The notes beneath the pieces are model-generated. The model searched no databases. It was not told the origin of the DNA and saw nothing but the letters and a program-made list of their open reading frames with translations. Made by a program: the position numbers and the translations under genes. This document shows positions 1 through 4,556 of a DNA stretch of 6,090 bases, piece after piece. This DNA is from Oceanospirillaceae bacterium (GTDB lineage: Bacteria > Pseudomonadota > Gammaproteobacteria > Pseudomonadales > Balneatricaceae), in assembly GCA_023954795.1 (NCBI GenBank), contig JAGSHA010000208.1:1-6090 (forward strand), read 5' to 3'. Every line of letters begins with the position of its first letter. The stretch's first letter is position 1.

Positions 1-108
1 GCTGTGATCTGAAGCCGATAGGGCGTCAGCGTTATTGAACCAGGTTAGCCGGTCTTTACCCCTGGTGGAGTAAAGACCGGGAGATCCGTTGGGAACGGTG
101 AGCGTGGA
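1..108. other. Window edge and intergenic region downstream of the CpxP-like gene
   Basis: There is no gene here that I can support. On the plus strand, one frame is open from the window edge to a TGA at 36-38 (about 11 codons, ending in GRQRY). It could be the tail of a convergent gene, but it is far too short to judge. The only clear structure is the perfect inverted repeat at 49-80, listed separately. Confidence 0.5.
49..80. repeat. Perfect 11-bp inverted repeat (hairpin) 3' of the CpxP-like gene
   Basis: CCGGTCTTTAC at 49-59 pairs perfectly with GTAAAGACCGG at 70-80 around a 10-base loop. Two further C-G pairs are possible inside the loop (61-62 with 67-68). It lies 28 bases past the stop of the minus-strand CpxP-like gene. 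Neither strand has a T-run after the stem, so it is not a canonical intrinsic terminator. It may protect a 3' end, act as a weak bidirectional terminator between convergent genes, or be a protein-binding palindrome. One arm contains GTAAAG, the same letters as a CpxR half-site, but there is no second half-site at the right spacing. Confidence 0.6.
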
Positions 109-615
109 TCAGGTGCGGCAGTGCTTACCACCTTTACCTTCACCGTCGTGACCACCGAAGCGGTGTTTACCGCGCTCTGCCCATTTCTCTTCCATCTTCT
201 CTTTCATGGTAGCCAGCTCGGTGCGCTGTTCATCGGTCAGAATGTTATTAAAGTCCTGACGCTGTTCGGCACGCATCAACACCATCTTTTCAGTGGCGGT
301 GGCGATATCCGCTGCCAGCTGGGTAGATTTCTGCTGGTAGTCAGCCGCTGTAGGGTCCAGCTTGCGCAGCTCCATACGCAGGTCTTTCATGTTGCGCATG
401 TTCTGGCGCATGTCTTTCACATTGGCTGCGATCATGTCGTCTACCTGACGCTGCTGTTCTTCAGTCAGGTCCAGCTTCTGGCTGATGCGTTCCAGCATAT
501 GGCCACCCATCATACCGTCCATACCGTGACCAAATTTGCCGCTCGCGACGGCTGTACCCAGTCCACCCAGAGTCAGTGCTGCTGCAGTCAGGCCGATCAT
601 CAGTGTCTTACGCAT
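109..615 (-). CDS. cpxP: CpxP/Spy-family periplasmic chaperone and stress-response regulator
   Basis: This is a secreted 168-residue protein of the Spy/CpxP (LTXXQ) family. Spy members are periplasmic chaperones that limit misfolding. CpxP also restrains the sensor CpxA and delivers misfolded proteins for degradation. The sequence shows a signal peptide (MRKT, then a hydrophobic stretch, with AVA-S cleavage after about residue 24). The two hallmark motifs are LTEEQ at 50-54 and LTDEQ at 126-130, separated by charged helical sequence. Length matches E. coli CpxP (about 166 aa). Residues 28-40 are rich in Gly, His and Met, and the tail from about 150 is rich in Gly, His and Lys with one Cys (166), so metal binding is possible. 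The start at 613-615 was chosen because GGAG lies 8 bases upstream and the signal peptide begins there. An in-frame ATG at 759 would read through a terminator and a CpxR box. The divergent position beside cpxRA and the upstream CpxR box favour CpxP over Spy, although the two families grade into each other. Confidence 0.88.
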   Translation of the reverse strand: MRKTLMIGLTAAALTLGGLGTAVASGKFGHGMDGMMGGHMLERISQKLDLTEEQQRQVDDMIAANVKDMRQNMRNMKDLRMELRKLDPTAADYQQKSTQLAADIATATEKMVLMRAEQRQDFNNILTDEQRTELATMKEKMEEKWAERGKHRFGGHDGEGKGGKHCRT

Positions 616-651
616 TGTCGTATCTCCAAGTTGTTTTGCGTTGTTGGATCT

Positions 652-657
652 ATTGTC
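652..657 (-). promoter_or_regulatory. Putative -10 element of the CpxP-like gene
   Basis: Read on the minus strand this is GACAAT (4 of 6 to TATAAT), followed by AGAT. It predicts a start near 645 and a leader of about 30 nt. There is no recognisable -35 hexamer at 17 bp, as expected for an activator-dependent promoter. The CpxR box at 691-705 would then sit at about -46 to -60. Confidence 0.45.
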
Positions 658-690
658 GAATCTGTCATCGCTAAGTTGGGTTACGGCGGT

Positions 691-705
691 GTAAAGATTG
701 GTAAA
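691..705. promoter_or_regulatory. CpxR box 1 (upstream of the CpxP-like gene)
   Basis: This is a perfect match to the established CpxR operator GTAAA-N5-GTAAA: GTAAA at 691-695, spacer GATTG, GTAAA at 701-705. It lies 76 bases upstream of the CpxP-like start codon, in the position expected for activation by phosphorylated CpxR. The response regulator encoded divergently in this window is the obvious ligand. Confidence 0.88.
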
Positions 706-720
706 CCTGGAATTTTGGGC

Positions 721-757
721 AAAAAAAGGCCGGCTGCGGGAGGGTCCGATAGCCGGC
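721..757 (-). terminator. Rho-independent terminator on the minus strand, upstream of the cpxP promoter
   Basis: Read on the minus strand, GCCGGCT (757-751) pairs with AGCCGGC (735-729). An inner CGG/CCG pairing is possible in the 15-base loop. One C follows the stem, then seven consecutive T (727-721), which is a classic intrinsic terminator. It points towards cpxP but lies just before cpxP's own CpxR box, so it must end a transcript that starts further right, between here and cpxR. No protein gene lies there, so it is the main evidence for the candidate small RNA. On the plus strand no T-run follows the stem. Confidence 0.85.
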
Positions 758-801
758 ATAATCGAATGGAATCCTTAAGAACCTAGAGCACTGAGGGTGT
801 G

Positions 802-831
802 GGTTATAACACCTGTTGAGGTGATAAAACC
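802..831. repeat. Imperfect palindrome (hairpin) in the cpxP-cpxR gap
   Basis: The arms pair as GGTT/AACC, then TA/TA, then a 5-bp CACCT/AGGTG core around a 4-base loop. That gives 11 pairs interrupted only by two symmetric single-base mismatches. On the minus strand it would form an internal stem-loop of the candidate small RNA. As DNA it could also be an operator for an unknown dimeric regulator. Confidence 0.55.
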
Positions 832-861
832 GGGTTATTCAGTCTCCATCCGAGGGGTTTT

Positions 862-892
862 CACTGCCACCAAAGACCAATAAGGTGCAGTG
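862..892. repeat. Inverted repeat (hairpin) in the cpxP-cpxR gap
   Basis: CACTGC at 862-867 pairs with GCAGTG at 887-892. The stem continues with ACC (869-871) and GGT (884-886) past a single bulged base, closing a 12-base loop. Read on the minus strand it would be the 5' stem-loop of the candidate small RNA, exposing an A/U-rich loop. Confidence 0.5.
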
Positions 893-926
893 CTGGTTCC
901 AGATGTAGGGTCATAGAACGCAATCT

Positions 927-932
927 ATTCTG
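927..932 (-). promoter_or_regulatory. Putative leftward -10 element of the candidate small RNA
   Basis: Read on the minus strand this is CAGAAT (4 of 6 to TATAAT), followed by AGAT. It occupies exactly the same offset from CpxR box 2 (34-39 bases from the box edge) as GACAAT does from box 1 at cpxP, and both are followed by AGAT. There is no clear -35, which is consistent with dependence on CpxR. The predicted start is near 920. Confidence 0.35.
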
Positions 933-965
933 TGGTAGCCATCGGTTAACTTTAGTGTCGGTTGT

Positions 966-980
966 GTAAAGTTTGGTAAA
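966..980. promoter_or_regulatory. CpxR box 2 (upstream of cpxR; autoregulation)
   Basis: This is a second perfect GTAAA-N5-GTAAA operator: GTAAA at 966-970, spacer GTTTG, GTAAA at 976-980. It lies 66 bases before the cpxR start codon and would centre near -48 of the predicted cpxR promoter. This fits the known positive autoregulation of cpxRA. It could equally activate the leftward promoter-like element at 927-932. Confidence 0.87.
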
Positions 981-1008
981 TTGGGCTGGGCGCAGCGCCA
1001 CGGACGAT

Positions 1009-1014
1009 TATTAT
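1009..1014 (+). promoter_or_regulatory. Putative -10 element of cpxRA
   Basis: TATTAT matches TATAAT at 5 of 6 positions. It predicts a start near 1021 and a leader of about 25 nt. The hexamer 17 bp upstream (986-991, CTGGGC) is a poor -35, as expected for a promoter activated from the CpxR box at 966-980. Confidence 0.5.
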
Positions 1015-1045
1015 TTAGTCACTGAACGAATATCTGGAGCAGATG

Positions 1046-1753
1046 ATGAGCGAACAAACCCGTTTACTGATGGTGGATGACGATACTGAGCTGTGTGAGC
1101 TGATCGGCGACTATCTGGAGAACGAAGGCTTTCTGGTGGAGTTTGCTCACAATGCGGACGATGCGCAGCATAAACTGCAACGCGCTGAACGTTATCAACT
1201 GATGATACTGGATGTGATGATGCCGGGGCGTAGCGGTATGGACCTGTTGCAGGAGATTCGTCCACGGTTGCAGTTGCCGGTGATTATGCTGACCGGTCGT
1301 GGTGAGGATATTGATCGCATTCTGGGGCTTGAGATGGGGGCGGATGATTACCTCAGCAAGCCGTGTAATCCACGGGAGCTGGTGGCGCGTATCAAAGCGA
1401 TCCTGCGCCGGGCAGGCCCTAAAGAACACCAGACGTTGTTTCCCGACCAGCCGGTATCTGAAGCTGGGATAGAACTTGATCCCGGCATCCGTGAAGTGCG
1501 CATTGCGCAGCAGCCACTGGAGCTGACCGGCACGGAGTTCAACGTGCTGGCCTATCTGATGAACAATGCCGGCACGGTGATCAGTAAGGAACAGCTCACA
1601 GAGTTGGTGTTGCACCGTAAATTAACCGCGTACGACCGGGCCATTGATGTGCATGTGAGCCGGGTCCGGCAGAAACTCGGTAAGTTGTTACCTAATTGCG
1701 ATGTGATTAAAACCGTTCGCGGTGTGGGTTATCAGTTTGTCCGGGGTGCCTGA
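1046..1753 (+). CDS. cpxR: CpxR-like OmpR-family response regulator
   Basis: This is the cytoplasmic DNA-binding response regulator of an envelope-stress system. When phosphorylated by its partner kinase it binds GTAAA-N5-GTAAA sites. Numbering from the start chosen here (235 aa), the receiver domain (about 5-120) has the acidic pocket D11-D13, phospho-acceptor D56 (LMILDVMMPG), switch T83 and K105 (DYLSKP). The C-terminal winged-helix domain (about 140-235) has the recognition-helix stretch RAIDVHVSRVRQKL and the terminal hairpin TVRGVGYQF, diagnostic of the OmpR/PhoB subfamily. Length is normal for CpxR (about 232). Two ATG codons are adjacent (1043 and 1046). GGAG at 1036-1039 is 6 bases from the second but only 3 from the first, so 1046 is preferred. 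The stop overlaps the kinase start by one base (TGATG). The divergent CpxP-like gene and two perfect CpxR boxes support CpxR rather than another OmpR-type regulator. Confidence 0.93.
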   Translation: MSEQTRLLMVDDDTELCELIGDYLENEGFLVEFAHNADDAQHKLQRAERYQLMILDVMMPGRSGMDLLQEIRPRLQLPVIMLTGRGEDIDRILGLEMGADDYLSKPCNPRELVARIKAILRRAGPKEHQTLFPDQPVSEAGIELDPGIREVRIAQQPLELTGTEFNVLAYLMNNAGTVISKEQLTELVLHRKLTAYDRAIDVHVSRVRQKLGKLLPNCDVIKTVRGVGYQFVRGA

Positions 1754-3135
1754 TGCGCTGGTATAAACGGCTTTTTGTTAAGATTTTTCTCGCGATCTGG
1801 CTGGCCAGTACGATTGTGTTGCTGGCAACCATTGCCATCGTGGGTGGCGTGTCGGAGCGTTCCAATTTTCGCAACCTGGTGGTTGCAACCGCACAGGGGC
1901 ACGCGGAGCGCGTCATAGACCGTTATGAAGGGGACGGAAACTGTGATCGTCCGCTCCGTCGTCCCCCGCCTATTCGAGCGCTGCGCTTTGACCGTCATGA
2001 TTGGGACGATGACAAAGACGATCATCGCGGTCGAGACCGCCACCACCGCGAAGAGATGTTTGAGCGCTGGAAGAAGCGTAACCTGATTCGCATCACGGAT
2101 ACGGACAAAGATAAGATCGTCACTGGTCCACGTGAAGGCTGGCCGACGTCGTTTGAAGTGATCAGCTTTGACTTGATCTCTGATCATCAGCGCAACTATC
2201 AGGTTGAGGTGGCGCTGGATCTTAAACACTCCTCATTTATCCACATCCTGCAGCTGCTGATCTCCTTCCAAATTGCGCTTAAGGTGATGCTGATGTCGGT
2301 GGTTGCGGCCAGTCTGGTGACCTGGATTATTGTACGACCGATTAATCGGTTGCGTGATCATACACAGGCGCTCTATAGCGGTGAGCTGGCGACCCGTTCG
2401 GATAAAGCATTGAGCAGCCGGGGGGATGAGATCGGCGCGCTGTCGCGGGAGTTCGACCAGATGGCGGAGTTTGTCGAGCAGACGCTTACCTCCCATCAGA
2501 AACTAATGCAGGATGTCTCCCATGAACTGCGTGCTCCGTTAGCGCGCTTGCAGGCTGCTGCCGGACTGGCTGAGCAGCGCTGGGGGGACGACGATAAAGT
2601 GGTGCAGCGGATCATCCGTGAATGTCAGCGACTGGATGCCCTGATTGGCGAAATCCTGTCGCTGTCCAAGCTGGAAAACAGCGAAGCATCAGGTCCACCG
2701 TTTGCGTTGAGTGAGTTGTTGCGGGAGATGATCGAGGACGTACGTTTCTCCAACAGCCAGCGTCAGGTGAACTTCAGTTCAGACTGTGAATGTCATATCG
2801 AGGGCAGTCAGGCCTTGCTGGAGCGAGCATTGAACAATGTACTAGGCAATGCCTGTAAACATACCGCCGAGGATGTGGCGATTGATGTGGCATTAAGTGA
2901 AGCAGGCAAGGAATGTGTGATCAGTATCCGGGATTATGGCACCGGTGTGTCACCGTCGGCACTGGAACATCTGTTCGAACCTTTCTATCGCAGTACGACC
3001 GAGAACAATGGCTACGGTCTGGGGCTGAGTATTGCGCAGCGTGCGGTGCAACGTTTGAGCGGTACGATTGAAGCGCATAATCATCCACAAGGCGGACTGG
3101 AAGTGGTGATTCGTATCCCTTCGCAAAAGGTGTAG
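1753..3135 (+). CDS. cpxA: CpxA-like membrane sensor histidine kinase
   Basis: This 460-residue inner-membrane sensor kinase pairs with the upstream regulator. It autophosphorylates on His and passes the phosphate to the CpxR-like Asp, and CpxA types also dephosphorylate it. Visible order: TM1 about 7-31; a periplasmic sensor region about 32-165; TM2 about 168-194; HAMP about 195-247 (begins RPINRL); HisKA with VSHELRAPLARL, phospho-His 257; N box NNVLGNA (N362, N366); G1 box DYGTGV (394-399); F box LFEPFYR (407-413); G2 box GYGLGLSIAQR (420-430). All catalytic motifs are intact. Length is close to E. coli CpxA (457). The start overlaps the cpxR stop by one base, implying translational coupling. 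An oddity is that residues 80-101 of the periplasmic part hold 10 acidic residues and 4 His, which I do not recall in enteric CpxA. The catalytic half is highly CpxA-like, while the sensor half is divergent, so the signal sensed may differ. Confidence 0.92.
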   Translation: MRWYKRLFVKIFLAIWLASTIVLLATIAIVGGVSERSNFRNLVVATAQGHAERVIDRYEGDGNCDRPLRRPPPIRALRFDRHDWDDDKDDHRGRDRHHREEMFERWKKRNLIRITDTDKDKIVTGPREGWPTSFEVISFDLISDHQRNYQVEVALDLKHSSFIHILQLLISFQIALKVMLMSVVAASLVTWIIVRPINRLRDHTQALYSGELATRSDKALSSRGDEIGALSREFDQMAEFVEQTLTSHQKLMQDVSHELRAPLARLQAAAGLAEQRWGDDDKVVQRIIRECQRLDALIGEILSLSKLENSEASGPPFALSELLREMIEDVRFSNSQRQVNFSSDCECHIEGSQALLERALNNVLGNACKHTAEDVAIDVALSEAGKECVISIRDYGTGVSPSALEHLFEPFYRSTTENNGYGLGLSIAQRAVQRLSGTIEAHNHPQGGLEVVIRIPSQKV

Positions 3136-3143
3136 TGAGATAG

Positions 3144-3180
3144 CTGTGGCTCCGTCGGATCGTATGATCGGGAGCCGCAG
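3144..3180 (+). terminator. Probable terminator between convergent cpxRA and ast genes
   Basis: CTGTGGCTCC (3144-3153) pairs with GGAGCCGCAG (3171-3180), 10 bp with one G-T wobble. An inner GATC/GATC pairing is at 3158-3161 and 3166-3169. On the plus strand it is followed by GCTTTATCC, a weak T-tract, so it most likely ends the cpxRA transcript. On the minus strand, 18 bases past the astB stop, no T-run follows, though the stem could still slow or protect that transcript. Confidence 0.6.
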
Positions 3181-3197
3181 GCTTTATCCTCCATTAC

Positions 3198-4544
3198 TTA
3201 GACAAAGTTGTACAAACCGGGCAGATCCAGAATCTGCTCGAGTACACTGAGTGCGTTGTGGATCTCATCGATCAATGCCGGATCACGCAGGTCATCCGGA
3301 CCGAGCTGATCGCGGTAGTATTGATTTATCCACAGCTGCAACGCCTGATATAGCGCGGGGGTGAGCAATACGCCCTGATGCATAGCTGCCAGCTCGGTAT
3401 CACTCAAAGGGACACGCAACCGCAGGCAAGCCGGACCACCCCCGTTGTTCATGCTCTGGCGCAGGTCCATGAACTCGACCTGTGTCAGCGGATTATAGGA
3501 CACCAGCAGTTTCTCAATCACCGCCCGGGCAGCGTCCTGCTCCTGACACTCAAGGGGGGCCAGTAATAGCATCTCACCGGAGCTTAGCGTCAGCAGCTGG
3601 CTGTTAAACAGATAGCTTGTCACCGTGTCTTCTACATTCAGATCCCGACGGCTCACCTGCTCGATATAGAGCGGTGTATTGTCCGGTGTTAAGCGTTCCC
3701 AGCACCGCTGTATCTGCTCCAATGTGTGTGCCTGATTCAGCCACGCCTCTTCATGTAGCAATAACAGATTCCGGTGACCGACCGCGATCACATCGTTGTG
3801 AAAGACTCCCCGATCGATACTGGCGGGCAACTGCTGCATGCTCAGGCTATTTTGAGGTCCAAGCTGATGAGCGCGAATAATAGTCTCAGTTGCTTGCAGA
3901 CTGTGACGGGCGGGAAAGAGGTTGGGTTTGAGGCTGTCCGGTTGCTGCTGATACCCATAGGTCAGCAGGGTCAGGCCGGGTTGGTTATGATCGGAGCAGA
4001 GTCGGGTGTGGTTGGCTGCGCCTTCATCACCGAACTCAATACTGGCAGGGAGTGGTGGGTGGTGGACAAAAAACTCGCTGTTGCCAAAAATCCGTTTCAG
4101 GATACGACTGCTCTCTTTTGCTTCCAGACTGCGATGCAGATTAAACAGCAGGTTTGCGGGGGTGAAATGCAGTTTATGATCGTTGCTGTCTGCCGAGCAG
4201 GTGACGGTAGCGCTGTTGGCGGCCCACATGCTCGATGCTGAATAGCAGGCGGCCAGCAGCTCAGGCGCCTGACGTGCCGCGGTATCGATCAGCTGTGTAT
4301 TATTTCCGCTGAAGCCCAGCGTCCTTAACATATCCAGCCGAGGCCGTAGCTGGGGAGGCATCACCGCTTGCGGTATCCCCAGTTGATGTAAACGCCACAT
4401 TTTGTCCAGCCCTTGCAGAGCCGCTTGTTTGGGGGATGCGTCTTGCCCACGGTGATCCTCGGACGCCAGGTTACCCGGCGAAAGGCCTGCATAGTTGTGA
4501 CAAGGGCTGACCAATCCGTCGAGGTTTAATTCCTGATAGCGCAT
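3198..4544 (-). CDS. astB: N-succinylarginine dihydrolase (AstB)
   Basis: This cytoplasmic enzyme of the AST pathway hydrolyses N2-succinylarginine to N2-succinylornithine, releasing CO2 and two ammonia, the main nitrogen-yielding step. It belongs to the amidinotransferase/pentein fold family. The 448-residue length matches E. coli AstB (447). Family landmarks are present: NLDGLVSPCHNYAGLSPGN at the N-terminus, GDEGAANH with catalytic Glu174, FHNDVIAV with His249, YLFNSQLL, and NNGGGPACLRLRV with nucleophile Cys373. The start at 4544 was chosen because the protein then begins MRYQELNLDGLV, matching the family, and GGAGG lies 4 bases upstream. A GTG at 4556 also opens the frame, but the ribosome-binding site overlaps it and it adds four atypical residues. 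The gene starts 12 bases after astD stops, so the two are co-transcribed. No astE follows. The next gene is convergent cpxA. Confidence 0.96.
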   Translation of the reverse strand: MRYQELNLDGLVSPCHNYAGLSPGNLASEDHRGQDASPKQAALQGLDKMWRLHQLGIPQAVMPPQLRPRLDMLRTLGFSGNNTQLIDTAARQAPELLAACYSASSMWAANSATVTCSADSNDHKLHFTPANLLFNLHRSLEAKESSRILKRIFGNSEFFVHHPPLPASIEFGDEGAANHTRLCSDHNQPGLTLLTYGYQQQPDSLKPNLFPARHSLQATETIIRAHQLGPQNSLSMQQLPASIDRGVFHNDVIAVGHRNLLLLHEEAWLNQAHTLEQIQRCWERLTPDNTPLYIEQVSRRDLNVEDTVTSYLFNSQLLTLSSGEMLLLAPLECQEQDAARAVIEKLLVSYNPLTQVEFMDLRQSMNNGGGPACLRLRVPLSDTELAAMHQGVLLTPALYQALQLWINQYYRDQLGPDDLRDPALIDEIHNALSVLEQILDLPGLYNFV

Positions 4545-4556
4545 ACATCCTCCCAC

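Larger units (their letters stand above)
721..920 (-). ncRNA. Candidate CpxR-controlled small RNA between cpxP and cpxR
   Basis: This is an inferred transcript of about 200 nt. Its 3' end is set by the terminator at 721-757. Its 5' end is inferred from a leftward promoter-like element (CAGAAT at 932-927) placed at exactly the same distance from CpxR box 2 as the cpxP -10 is from box 1. The body holds two further hairpins (862-892 and 802-831) and no convincing reading frame: a 17-codon ATG frame at 914-861 has no ribosome-binding site. The structure of hairpins followed by a terminator with a U7 tail is typical of Hfq-dependent small RNAs. I do not recognise the sequence. It differs in origin from CpxQ, which in enterics is processed from the cpxP 3' UTR. 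Alternatives are a decayed gene or a leader whose coding region was lost. Confidence 0.45.

Noticed and set aside
3..38. Possible C-terminal end of a plus-strand gene at the left edge
   Set aside because: Eleven codons ending at TGA 36-38 are too few to identify or distinguish from chance, although convergence with cpxP and the following hairpin would fit.
109..759. Longer 216-codon minus-strand frame for the CpxP-like gene, starting at 759
   Set aside because: The extra 48 codons cross the terminator (721-757), the CpxR box (691-705) and the promoter. They are of low-complexity non-family character, while the start at 615 has a good ribosome-binding site and a signal peptide.
121..786. 221-codon plus-strand open frame opposite the CpxP-like gene
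   Set aside because: It is antisense to a clear family member, has no ribosome-binding site or recognisable domain, and its composition reflects the complementary strand.
861..914. 17-codon minus-strand frame (MTLHLEPALHLIGLWWQ) within the candidate small RNA
   Set aside because: There is no ribosome-binding site, and the predicted transcript start lies only about 6 bases upstream. It also overlaps the 862-892 hairpin. It is kept only as a remote small-protein possibility.
4545..4556. GTG start for astB at 4556
   Set aside because: It abuts the astD stop and overlaps the GGAGG that serves the ATG at 4544, and the family N-terminus begins at the later Met.
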